DNA from: Stichopus chloronotus
Taxonomy: Eukaryota > Echinodermata > Holothuroidea > Aspidochirotida > Stichopodidae
Direction of reading: 5' to 3'
Assembly: GCA_021234535.1 (NCBI GenBank)
Contig: SFZH01000008.1
Location: forward strand, 20,375,358-20,439,357
Length of the DNA: 64,000 bases
Positions 36,301 through 47,078 of the stretch are shown here, one piece after another; within the stretch, counting starts at the first letter, position 1; the number at the start of each line of letters is the position of its first letter. The position numbers were made by a program, and so were the translations under genes. Below the pieces are notes generated by a model. The model saw nothing but the letters and a program-made list of their open reading frames with translations, had not been told where the DNA came from and did not search any database.

Positions 36301-39300
36301 GCCCCACAGTGTCGCCGTCAACCGTGGTTTCCCTTCTCCACTTCCAGTTGAGCTGCCTATCTTTGACTCTCGTCATCTTGGGATGGGGAGAGGGTCTTTC
36401 ACCCAAAGATATAGGACCTACAACTGACTGCCTGGAGACTGTCAGGAATTCTCTCAGAGCAGAGGGAATATTTGAAGACATTGCCTCCCTGGTCATGTCA
36501 CTACCCCTCACACTTACAATTCTAGATTGCCAGATTCAGAGGGTGATGTGTCGGCCATGAGACTTAACCTACCCTTGGCATCTGTGGTTCAAGTCTCCCA
36601 GTTCTTGATGGCCCTGTTTGATGAAGGTAAGCAGGTGAATTCCATCAAGAGCTGCCGTTCAGCCATGGCATCAGTTGATGAAGGTTTCTCCGATGGCTTG
36701 ACGGTGGGTTTGAACGAGGTCTTTTCCCAGCTGCTGTTTATAGATACTCCATGCCATATAGCAACATTATACTGCAGCTATGGGGATATCAGTGGCATAT
36801 TCGCTTTAACACATTAATGTGATTGGAAGTGTAGCCCACCCAGAATGTTTCTTTTTCAACTCACACATTTTTAATTTCTCTCATCTGTCTTTTGGCTTTT
36901 GTCCTTGCAGAGGCAGTTGAAAAGAAGTACGGGCATGCAAGCAGTGACTTTGAACAGCTTTGGAAGCAGTGTGTGACCTCTTTAGGTCAACATTGCAAGT
37001 ATCTTCGACAAAAGAGTGGCCTATCACACTCACTACAACTGGTGATGACCCATGGCAGATGCAGACAGGAGAGCCCGGAGCAGAAACCTGTCATCAACGA
37101 GGAAAAAGATGTGCAACATATCGTAGTTGCTGATTTGGAGTGAATTACGTGTATTTGCAAACTGAGGTCAAAGGTCAATGCAGTCAAGTTGCAAAACACC
37201 CATAGTACAGTACCAAGGGGACGCAGTCCCTATTTGTTATCGTTTTCCTGTCTTTGGAATTTTTTGTTGGTCCCCATCATGTAAAGTCAGAGCATGAGGT
37301 CACACTGACTTTTCTTTGCAGGGGTGGAAATGTGTTATGCAAATATGCAAATTCAGTTCACAGGTCACATGTCATTTCCAGCTGCCTGGTGGTTTCCATC
37401 ACCAAGTGCAGGCACAAGGGTCTGTGGTGATGGAAAGACATGCATGTATGTATTTATTTTGAAGGTACAGTAACATGTGGATTTGGTGTACCACTGAGCA
37501 TCACCATTTGTGGTACATCTGTGTGGATGGTATTGAGATATATCTTTGCCTATGGATCCTTGGTGGATCGGTTGTTTTTCTCTGTACTAAGTAAGCACAG
37601 TGCCTCTGGATAGATGCATAGTTTCAGAACTGTTTGAACTCTTTTGAAATGAAAAGGGAAGTAAAAGAATAATTTAATCTGTAAGTAACTCAAAGGAATT
37701 TGTAAATTTGTACTAAAATAGTCTCAAGTGTGAATTTACGCTGTAATGTGCGAATATTACAATTGTGTGCAATATTTTCTCAGTCCATTGCCAACTATTT
37801 GATGGCATTCTTTGATAGGTCAAAGTTTCCACAGAATCATATTAGTGTCTTTTCAGTTACCTGTAGGAGCAGGAGAGTGCTTGAAAGGAATGTTACTGCT
37901 AGCACCATTCACTTCAAACTGTCTCTTACTACTCTCTAATTATTGGTAAAGAACACAAGGTACAGTGTATGTGATACAAATGTTGCCAAACATTCAGTCC
38001 AGATGCGGTCTCAGGATTATTTCAGGACTATTTGTTAGTGTTCATTGGTCACTTTTTCTTATATCTCTGTTGGTGAGAAGTAGAAATTGATCTCCGATCT
38101 GACATGCCAATTGAACAACACTCGTTCATGCCACACACCGACTGGTCGAGACATTGCCCTCGCCAGGTGGTTTACACAAAGACTCTCAAGCGCAGAGTAA
38201 AGCAATGCATGTTAAGGTTAACCAGCCTAGATGGCATTGTACTGCCATAGCAGGTGGGTTAACAAAGGGTGTTGTACTGCTATATTAGGTGTATTGCCAG
38301 ATGGCATTGTACTGCCATAGCAGGTAGATTACCAGAGGGTGTTGTTCTGCAGTGGCAGGTGGATTGCCAGATGACTTTGTACTGAAATAACAGGTGAATT
38401 GTGAATTGTCAGAGGGTGTTGTACTGCTATATCACGTGGATTATCAGAGGGTGTTGTCCTGCAGTGGTGGGTGAATCGTCAGAGGGCATTTGTACTGCTG
38501 TTGCAGGTTGGTTTGCATTACTATAAAATAGGCTAAGTGAAAAGTGTACTATAAAAATGAGGTGCTTAATATGTATATATAGATCTTTTTTTTATTTTTA
38601 TGTATGTGGCATTACTGTATTTTGTTGTTTTTGTCACATTTTACGTGATTGCAATTCACTGTGTTCACAATATCGCAAGATCGGTGCCCTCTAGGGACTT
38701 CTTTGTCTTCAGATTGTTTCCTTTATGTCGTTCCTTTTTATTTTACTTTTGAAAGTTGTGTGTGCAATATTGAATATTTCACTTTGGTGAATATTGTCAG
38801 CAATAATTCCAGGAAAAGGTTTAATTACATTCCTGCGGGACCTCATGGGGTTTCATTGTGATTTGTGTACCCAAAATTCATTCAAAAGCAGCTGATTGGT
38901 TCTGTCCTCTTCATGATCCTGTCACTGCAATAAATGAATGTCAGAGAAAATTTATTTGCAAACTTTTGAAGAAGAAAAGAGGTTCACATGCTGTTGCTTT
39001 TTGAGTTGTGCCATATTCGTCAAATGAGTAGGATGAAAAAGAAAGTACTGTAGAATTTTTTGGGGAAAAAGGTGGATGAGTTTAGATCTCATGGGAAGCA
39101 GTCTTGATGTTTGAAAGTTAAAGAAATATTGAAAGGACAGACAGAGTACTTAAGTTTCATAATTCAAATATCCACAAGTTGCTATTTGCAGTGTAGAATT
39201 CACACAAATTACAGTGACCTATCTCGTCATAGGTATTTGTGTAGAGGGGGTAAAACTAAAACAGTACACATTGTAACATGACTTTTTCATCTTGTAAGCA

Positions 39301-42300
39301 TTTCAACCATGCTTTCTGTACCACAAATTCGGTTTTGACTGGCAAGATCAATAATATTTTTGGCCTTTTTTAAAACTTGAGATGGTAGGGGATAGGCCGT
39401 GGAGGGTGGATACGGAAAGTTACGTGCACACCAACAGTAAAAATATTTGTTTGTCTACATTTCAACATCAGAACTTAATGAGATTCATTCTCACCTGTTG
39501 GTGGGTTTTGTGTTCAAAGTGTGGTTCATAGTAGTGAAAGTTTTCAGAACTTAACAGAAATTTCTTCTCCTGTCATTCAGACACTTCTTTGCATAACTTG
39601 TTGATTATACCATGCATTGCATATTTTTATGCCTAAGCCTTGCCTGACATCTTTGTATCATATTTTATCTGTGTGCAATTCACCTGGTTGCTATCTACAT
39701 TAAGGAATCTTGTGCAATATCCATATATATCTATCTTAATGTACAGTGTGATTGACTTTACCGTACACATGGTTTGCATTAAAATTCATACAAGGAGTGC
39801 ATCACACACTACAGACTATGTGTCTTCGATGGTTTGTGTGTGGTGGGAAGTGCTTGTAACATGATGAAGAAGCTATGCTTTACCATCCACATTGTTCTGA
39901 AGATTTTGAATGCTCACCTCAGACACAATACCACTGAGTCATTTTTCCAAACTAGTGCAATATATACATTACTCATGTCCAAAGTTTGCGGTAACAAGTG
40001 ATTTAAAGGTCATTGCACTAGTGAAATGTTGACATTTCTTTTGCTCGTCCAGGTTATCTGTTTCTTCCAGCATGGGAGTCATTCTGAACAGACTGGCAGT
40101 AGTTGGCCTAAAGGGACTCAGTTGAGTTGATATCGTTTTGAAGGACACCATTCCACGCCAGTGCTGTTAATAAGCCTCATTAGTCATTTATCTAATCCAA
40201 CAGTTACTTTCAATCTGAGTCATTGTAAGCATGTTATGGACAGGAGTTGCCCATAGTTCTTACTACAGTATTATAAAAGTGTGTCTGGTCACAGATTTGT
40301 AACAAGTGATTTTAATCATTAATCACCCTATTGTTATCGCTGCCGTTGCCAGTCAGTTTTTTCAGGACCTTTTAGTGTCTCCATTCAGAAGTAACGTATT
40401 AGTGATACTCAACAGATGTTACAAAATATGAAGTTTGTGAAGCAACTCAATGAGCCGCTTTAAGTTCAAATGCCACATTTAGAAGGCCTATGTTCAATAT
40501 AAGTGGATGCAAAGAGAAACAGACAACGTTATATTAATTTTTCAGATCATTGCATGGAATTAAGGATGGTTCTTAGTTGACTAACCAAAAAAAAAAAAAA
40601 TGAATGCAAGTACTCGTTTCTGGTTATTAATAATTTTGTAGCAGAGACTTTTATGTAAACTACATAGAACACAAAATATTGCTGATACGCATTTTGGTTT
40701 CCACCTGTTTGCCACAAGTTCACTTTGGGAGAGAAAGATTACAATCTCACTTTGTATCAGTCTGTTTCAAATTGACACTTACCAATTTCATGGGAAATTT
40801 CATTAGTGCTTGTATTGCATTTCCCTATGAAATACCACATAAAATTTGGAGGTGGCCCAGTTTAGTTATATTGATATTTTGTGAATTGCTCTGCAATAGA
40901 TCATACAACTGAATGAAACTTCTATCTTTCATAACCCTGAAGAAATTATTAAAGTTGCTATATCAGGAGCTGCCAGCCTGAGATGACCTAATAGACTGCC
41001 AACATGTAGCCATTTATTCATGAAAGTTAAAACTGATGTGATGCCATCTCATGCCTCATAAAGTTATAGCCTATGCTTTTTGTTTTTCACACCTGTTACT
41101 GTGTATACATATTCAGGACAAAACTCAGATCAACATAAATACATTGAAATGCATCAAATCAATGCACCTAATAGATGAGTCGTTTTTTTTCTTGATTTAT
41201 TTTGGTTTAATATTTTCCCTTTGTTAGTTACCCTATGGGACTGTTAAATCATGTGCTTGGTACCATCTCATACATTCATCCAACCTCCTCGCCTTTGCTG
41301 AACGAGGAGATTGTTACAGATGGCAGTGAGGTTGGACAAGTACATTGGCCAGCCTCGAGAGGGCTGTGTTTTGTAATTTAAATGTTCCCACTCATGTATA
41401 AAGCTGTGTAACGTGTTTTTTTTTAGTTTTGTAAATGTCCAATGAAAAACGTATTTTGGATAGTCTCATTTCTGCACATGGAGAAAACCCTGGTGGTACA
41501 GTAATGAACAGATTTTTACATCTGTGCAAATTTGTAAGAATTAGTGAAACTCTGTGGTGTTGAATGTGCTACCTTTCTGGTGGTCAGTCCATAACTTACG
41601 TCTCAAAACTGTTGGATTTGCATTTGATTGAACTTGGAAGTAATTGTGGTCTATCAAAATGATAATGGCTGCAGTTTTCAGCTCCACTCGTTCTTTTCGA
41701 GGGTTTTGGCTTCGAGCCTGCTGTTCTGAACAGATAGAGCTGTACATTGGAAAAACAATTGAGTCATTGCCAAATCGACCTAGTGCCTGTCGAGTTGTTT
41801 TGGTTGAGCAAGGCAGTACTGGTGGACTCAAAGCAGCAATCCACTCTTCAAAGCAGCAATCCATACTTCTCTGGGTCTTGAAAGTTACAGAGTTTACAAA
41901 AAGCTTTGTAGTGCAGTAGTCAGTGTCACAGTGATCATGTTCCAGACAGATGTCACACTGTTGAGGCCTGATTTGCTGTTATGTAAGAGATTTACTGAAA
42001 TACCTGACCATGTAAAATGTTTACTCCGTTCATCACTTGTAAGTTGCATTCTAATGTCCATCCTGCTTCCCTGTTTCCCAGATTAAATTCCACAGAGACA
42101 CTGGCAAGTCTAAAGGCTTTGGGTTTGTCAGGTTCGCAGAGGCAGAGACTGGAAACCAAGTTATGGGCAAGAAACACATCATCCAAGGAAGAACGTGTGA
42201 AGTTAAAGTGCCAGACTCACGGGTGAGAATACTTGCGTCATTCTTTGTTTGGGTTAATGGTAGGGTAGGGCTGTATCTGGACAATGGTAGACTGAGGAAA

Positions 42301-45300
42301 GAGCTGGACTAACAGGTGAGAGTACCTTGACAATTGAACATCTGGAAAGAAGAACGACAGCCAGAAAAGTGCCAGGAGCATGGGAAAGACTGCTCTGTTC
42401 ATCCTCAGCTTGAATAAAGGATAAAGAGTAGGGTCGGGGAGGCCGTCATCTGGAGAATGAAAGACAGTGTGGATAGTGTCACATGTTCTGGTAAGACCTT
42501 TCGCATCCTCCGTTTGGATGAAGGGATGGGATGACGGCAGCCTTTGACATTTCACCATCTGGTGAATGGAAGATAGGATTTAGGTTTTGTAAGAAAACTG
42601 GCCTCACATATTACATTGGAAAAGCATGGTTAGATATCAAATAGATTTTATCATAAGAAATTTTAATTGCAGGTGTGCAGTGGGGAGGGTGGGCGTTGGT
42701 GGAACATCCGTCGGACATTTGGAACAGACAAGTTTGTAATACCAAGATACATGATAATGGTATAAAATGGGAGGAGGGTCGTCAAACATGTAATGTACAG
42801 TACAACTCCATCAGAGGAGTTGACAGCAAGTGAAACCAGCAATGGAAGTAATTTGTCCCCTCACTGTCATGTCAGTCTGCTTGCCACATTTGCTTGTGTT
42901 TCCTGGAAAGTACCGTATTTTGTTTTCAAGGTCCATATTTGCAGGACATTGTCTCACGTGACATTACAAACGAGTGGGTATCTCATCAAATGGCAGTAGA
43001 TGACGTCGGTATTCTGTAGCAAATCACACCTTATTGTCAGTTTAGTGTCCACCTGCTGTAACATTCCCAGACATTCTTTATACATTTCACCTCACAGCCC
43101 GAGAGGAGAAAGCTGTTTGTCCGTTGCCTCTCGAAGGACATGACCGAAGCCGACCTGAAAGAGTACTTTTCAGAGTACGGTGATGTTACTGAGGTCTACC
43201 TGCCAAGCCCTCATCGAGGCTTTGCGTTTGTCACATTTGAAGACGGTGATATCGCTCAAGAGTTAAAGGGTAGAGATCACATCATCAAGGTAATATCTCG
43301 TCTAGTGTTTTTGACGGGTAACCCGGGTAACCACGTGGTATTTTACTACCAAAATCTAAAATTACTATCCGGTTCCTTTCGAGAGTGGAAAACGGCACAA
43401 CTACTGTGTGAACAGTTTCCGATAGTGGAATTTCACCTAAGTACACAGGAAATTGTTCAAAATGGACTTTTCTTCTTTTTTAAAGGGAATTGGTGGATCC
43501 TATAAATGACTAGATGGGTATGTGGTAAACTAGTTCGATCCCTCCCACGCAAATGTGATATATGGTAATGTGGATAAGCCTATGTTAAGGATACAGCCAA
43601 CATTTTGTTTGGGTACCGGGTTTCCATGCATGCCACAAAAAAGTTACTCAGTTCTGACTGAAAGGAATTTATGAAAACACTAATTTCATCATATTTCCTG
43701 ATTTTACAGCACCATATGGTCACATCTTTGCAATTTGTGAGGGTTTGTTAGAGAAAGTACTTGTTGCGTACAAAAACTTTCACAATTTTCAAATGAAGTA
43801 CGATCCATAAAATCACACGTGTTATAGTTTTAATTCGTTTACAACCTTTTTTTTCCCTGACACCCTTTACATGCATACGAGTTAACATATACCTTTATTT
43901 TGTCAAATTACATTTATTTATTTTGTCTGTTGTCAAATTAAAATGCATTAAGGAATAAACTGAAGGAAATGAATATCTGTTAGCATGTTTACATAACTTA
44001 GCAACAGCAGAGAATGTGTTTCCCGGCATCAATGTGATGGGAGATGTCGGTTTTGTCTTGTTTAGTCACGACATATACAGCCAGTGTTTTGTTTTTTCTC
44101 CTAGCTTATAACATAATTATCCAAATGTTGCAAAACTGGTAATTTTCAGAGGAGAAGGAGGTGCAGGTGAAGGCGTCATCTTTAGCTACGTAGCTACGCT
44201 TCACACGTGGCTACCTTTTTTATGATGCTTCAGGCAACGCATCACGAGTTTAATGATATTTGTAGTCCACTTTTACAGAAGTAAGCATGAACTCAGTTTG
44301 TACAATCGCTTTGATCAAAGCAATGTACATTTGGTAATATTTTGTGAAAAACAGTTCAACAAAAGTTGTCAAATTAATTTTCTTTTTTTTTGTCAGGGTC
44401 ATCATGTTCAGTTGAATGATGCAGAACCAAAAGGTAAAAACAGAAACCAGTGGGACGGTGGAATGTCAGATGGTCCAGGATTTGGCAGCTCCGGACCAGG
44501 AGGAGGTAAATTTCATCGCTATGAGAGAAGGGGATGTCCCTGAATGTTGTGGGATGAATGTTTTATGTATTTTTAGGAATTCATGACAGGAATGTCACAG
44601 GAGATAAGCTTACAGTATGGTGAGAGAGTCTGAGAAAACCTGATGTACCAGTCAGAAACACCTAATTTTGCCAACAGGATTTCCTCCACTGTCCAAAAAA
44701 ATATAGCTAAAGGTTTCCAGTTTACTGTAATAATAAAACAAACTTTAAAGAAATAATGCAAATCTCTACTGGGTATTCATTTTACTCGGAATTTTTCTGC
44801 TAAAGTTTGTCAAATTCCCTTTCTCATGATCTGAATCAGCATACAGGTTTATGACTCTTTTGAGGCAATGTTTCACCACACATTTTTCTTCTTTTAATTA
44901 CAAAGAGCAGTGTTCTTGCAACAAGGACATCATTGAGCATTGTGTTGTTAACACCTGGCGAGAAAGATAACGAGATACGCCAGTCTTGCACATTAATTGT
45001 AAGGTCCGTCCCACACCTGAGTATATGAGGGTTCATACTGTTCCTTGAAAACATTGAAAGTACTGTACTTGAATTTGATTCTGTCATTTTCAAGTTCTTG
45101 AAAGTGCTTAAATTTTGTTCTCGTGCATCAAAGTCCTTGACAAGTGCTTGAATTTTAGTGATTTGAAGTATTGCTATACATCTTTACTCAATTATTATCT
45201 GCAACAAAATGTTTTAACCAGATTTGCCAGCCTCAAATCTGTGTAAGAATCTCTGATGTTATTTTCTGAGTGTTTTAAAGGGAAATTGGGCATTTGTTTG

Positions 45301-46867
45301 AGAGAAAACATCCATATTTTTGAAACCAATGTTTGTGGACATAGAATGATCGATTATTCAAAATAAGGAAGGACAGTAACCTTCTTTTCAAGAAACAAGC
45401 TCCTCACAGATAGAAATTCAGTCATTTGTCCCTGAACACTAATTTGTTCACCCAATGTTTTCAAACTTAAAATGATGCATCTTCCATTACTCATCACATG
45501 CATAATGTTTTGAGGAGATGAAACTTTGGTAGATGTATATTGATGAGACTGAATGGGTTAACAATGATTACCGCTATTTTCTTTTGTATGTCATGTCGGT
45601 GTATTCTAAATGCCCTATTTCCCTTTAAAAGTGGTTTGATGTCCTTAAAGAAGAACAGACCTGCCTTGAAGTTTATTCTCAGGAAAATAAACAAACCCTT
45701 TTAAAATACAAGAGCGCCGCTAAGTTTAAGTGGGTATCAAACACAAGCAACTGTCGTACTAAGGCTACGTTTTTTCTTGTGGAATTGAAATATTGGAACT
45801 TACATCCCACTGCGGAGTTAACTTTCGCAAAAATATTTCTTTTGTCAATTTCAAGTTAACACAAGAAAAATACTACACTGACATATTTAAAACAAAAACA
45901 TGTCACCAATCATTTCTTTCCTCTTTTAAAGAAACTACATGCCAAGAACAGTGTTTTTACCTTATTTGTAGGGGTTTGTTCTAAGTTACAAGTCCTGCTC
46001 AAAAATTCTGCTCTTCCTTATTTTCTGAGTCACTATTTTACTCCAAGTTATAGTGAAATGAACCCTGCAAAGCTCATTAGGTCAGAAAAAAATCCTGTTT
46101 TTCTGAAATAAAGGGGACGATTGCAATATTTAAATTGGAAATAAAATAAACCACATGGTCCTCCGTAGAGAGAGGTTCAACCAAGGCATCAAGCCCAAGA
46201 ACACTGCCTGGTTCTTCTTGGATGATCAGCCTACAATTTGAATATGAAAATACCCATCCCGCTGTGTATATACACAGTCTCACACAGTAGCATGTAGTTA
46301 ACACATGACGGTTATATACGTCTTCCTGGGGTAACTGGTTAATGTAGTTAATTTGAAAGAGAGTAGTGATATATGTTGATGATGTAGTCTTGATGCGGTA
46401 CTCTCTCCTAACTGACAGGAATGTCTGTATTCTTTTTCCATGTAGGAGGTGGATTTAGAGGGGGCGACAGAGAATTCCGAGATTTCCGTGGTCGAGATTT
46501 CCACGATGATCGCGACAGACAAGGCAGAGGGCCGGGACGCTTCCAAAGGGACTCACGGGAGATGGGAAACATGGGCAACCAGTTGCCCATGGCACTGGCT
46601 GCTGCTCTGAACCAAGCAGGTTGGGGTATGCTGCTTCAGAACATGCAGGGCCAAGGGGGTCCAGGAAACCAAGGAGGCCCAAATAACAGTGGCGGGACAT
46701 CAAATTCTGGGAACCAACAGCCACCAATGGGCGGTAACACGGATGGTTTGGGCGGAGGTTATGGGAGCCCCCATGGTATGGCATGGAGCCAGGGCAACCA
46801 GGGAGGTGGGGCAGGAGATAATGCAGCCAGTGGTTACTTTGGTAACCAGGCTAAAGGGAGTTGGTAG
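27346..46867 (+). CDS. TARDBP: TAR DNA-binding protein 43 (TDP-43), 6 coding exons
   Basis: Nuclear RNA/DNA-binding protein of splicing and RNA stability. Exons: 27346-27580, 29287-29453, 42082-42222, 43098-43289, 44397-44505, 46446-46867. GT-AG borders and phases agree, giving 421 residues (human 414). The start [10 protein letters not shown] aligns with human MSEYIRVTEDE. The N-terminal oligomerisation domain (1-78) has [16 protein letters not shown] bipartite NLS lies at about 81-97 (KRK...KTRR). RRM1 (about 97-170) has [10 protein letters not shown] and [11 protein letters not shown]2 (about 184-255) has KLFVRCLS and RGFAFVTF. The Gly/Asn-rich tail holds the conserved helix at about 328-347, with Trp341 equal to human Trp334. 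An acceptor at 27317-27318 implies a spliced 5'UTR. Intron 2 (12.6 kb) contains a BEN-domain gene. The last intron, inside the Gly-rich tail, is absent from human TARDBP. Confidence 0.97.
28655..28795. repeat. Two-copy direct duplication in TARDBP intron 1
   Basis: About 60-65 bp present twice (28655-28718 and 28736-28795), recognised by cctgttgccttgatacgttt / ...tatgttt and the shared gtagaattc(c/g)aaagagaaat. Confidence 0.75.
30612..30690. repeat. Two-copy 40 bp tandem duplication in TARDBP intron 2
   Basis: ttgccaccagtacagatgtc and what follows it is repeated at once as ttgccacccgtacagatgtc, with few differences. Confidence 0.8.
31341..31399 (+). other. Candidate non-coding first exon end upstream of the BEN gene
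   Basis: A strong donor, AATAAG|GTGAGT, lies at 31,399/31,400. The frame that would join in phase to the BEN exon at 32,691 carries a stop at 31,373-31,375 and no later ATG. If used, this would be a 5'UTR exon and translation would start at 32,772. No matching start site is visible. Confidence 0.25.
32691..32771 (+). other. 5' extension of the first BEN exon, coding or 5'UTR
   Basis: The sequence tctgtgtcttccttgttcatgtag is an acceptor ending at 32,690. The 81 bases after it are open in frame with the downstream Met (32,772) and read [20 protein letters not shown]..., with a heptad-like Leu pattern. This suggests true coding sequence continuing from an earlier exon. The alternative is that it is 5'UTR and translation starts at 32,772. 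Confidence 0.5.
32772..37143 (+). CDS. BEN-domain protein, nested in TARDBP intron 2 (3 exons seen)
   Basis: Exons: (32691)32772-33366, 35735-35923, 36911-37143. Phases 1/1 agree and borders are GT-AG, giving 338 residues from the Met at 32,772. That Met has a good Kozak context (G at -3 and +4), but the open frame reaches the acceptor at 32,690. The first exon is Leu/Gln/Ser/His-rich with a probable coiled coil (about 10-75), then a disordered Ser/Gln part and an acidic tail. Exons 2-3 encode one BEN domain: [40 protein letters not shown], then [23 protein letters not shown] domains bind DNA or chromatin partners and are common in repressors, so a nuclear regulatory role is inferred. I cannot assign it to a named BEND orthologue. 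It lies on the same strand as its host gene. AATAAA at 38,929 may end its mRNA. Confidence 0.8.
36039..36053 (+). repeat. (GT)n tract
   Basis: An uninterrupted GT run of about seven units, 115 bp downstream of the BEN middle-exon donor and inside TARDBP intron 2. In RNA this is (UG)n, the preferred ligand of TDP-43 RRMs. Confidence 0.9.
36300..36790 (+). mobile_element. Decayed tyrosine-recombinase retroelement fragment (DIRS/Ngaro-like)
   Basis: Two plus-strand frames, displaced by a frameshift near 36,530, together resemble the N-terminal core-binding part of DIRS-type recombinases. First comes [20 protein letters not shown], then [20 protein letters not shown] followed by [15 protein letters not shown]. 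The catalytic Arg-His-Arg-Tyr part is not visible, so it is a dead fragment. It lies in the last BEN intron. Family is judged by phrase resemblance only. Confidence 0.45.
38229..38512. repeat. 35 bp minisatellite, about 8 copies
   Basis: Units of the form agggtgttgtactgctat followed by (a/g)caggtggattgccag, with alternating atggcattgtactgccatag variants. It lies in TARDBP intron 2 and possibly in the BEN 3'UTR. Confidence 0.85.
38929..38934 (+). terminator. AATAAA poly(A) signal, possibly of the BEN gene
   Basis: This is the first AATAAA I see downstream of the BEN stop codon (37,143). It would give a 3'UTR of about 1.8 kb. Because TARDBP is transcribed through this point, its use would compete with completion of the host transcript. 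Confidence 0.35.
42223..43097 (+). other. TARDBP intron 3
   Basis: Non-coding between GTGAGA (42,223) and the acceptor CTCACAG. No other feature was seen. Confidence 0.7.
43290..44396 (+). other. TARDBP intron 4
   Basis: Non-coding between GTAATA (43,290) and the acceptor TTTTTTTTTGTCAG. No other feature was seen. Confidence 0.7.
44506..46445 (+). other. TARDBP intron 5, inside the Gly-rich domain
   Basis: A phase-1 intron splitting Gly282, from GTAAAT to TTTCCATGTAG. It contains a MITE family A copy (45275-45628). Human TARDBP has no intron at this place. Confidence 0.75.
45275..45628 (+). mobile_element. TTAA-flanked MITE, family A, copy 3
   Basis: 354 bp, TTAAAGGGAAATTGGGC at the left and GCCCTATTTCCCTTTAA at the right. 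The interior is colinear with the other three copies. It lies in TARDBP intron 5. Confidence 0.9.
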
Positions 46868-47040
46868 AATGAAAAATATGTCATCACAAACACCCATTAG
46901 TTTAGTTCAAAAGAGGAAAAAAGGACATCTATAGAAATTAAAGGTTCCCAAACAACTGGGCAATTTAGTTTTTCAATCGTTTCATATTGAAATGAAATCA
47001 AGCCCACACAACATAAGTGTGTTATTTGTACCTGAGGTTA

Positions 47041-47078
47041 GGGCTAGGGGGTGGTAGGGGGGGTTGGGGTATTTGGGT
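47041..47078 (+). promoter_or_regulatory. G-quadruplex motif in TARDBP 3'UTR
   Basis: On the transcribed (RNA-sense) strand, G-runs of 3, 5, 7, 4 and 3 are separated by loops of CTA, TGGTA, TT and TATTT. This satisfies the usual G3+N1-7 pattern with one run to spare. Confidence 0.75.

Larger units (their letters stand above)
29454..42081 (+). other. TARDBP intron 2 outside the BEN exons
   Basis: 12.6 kb. Its 5' part (about 29.9-35.6 kb) is strikingly rich in TACTGTA/TACAGTA words. It also contains the BEN exons, a DIRS-like fragment, a GT tract and a 35 bp minisatellite. From 38.9 to 42.08 kb I see nothing further. Confidence 0.6.

Noticed and set aside
46408..46934. Several other frames over 46.4-46.9 kb on both strands
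   Set aside because: Shadows of the Gly-rich TARDBP last exon.
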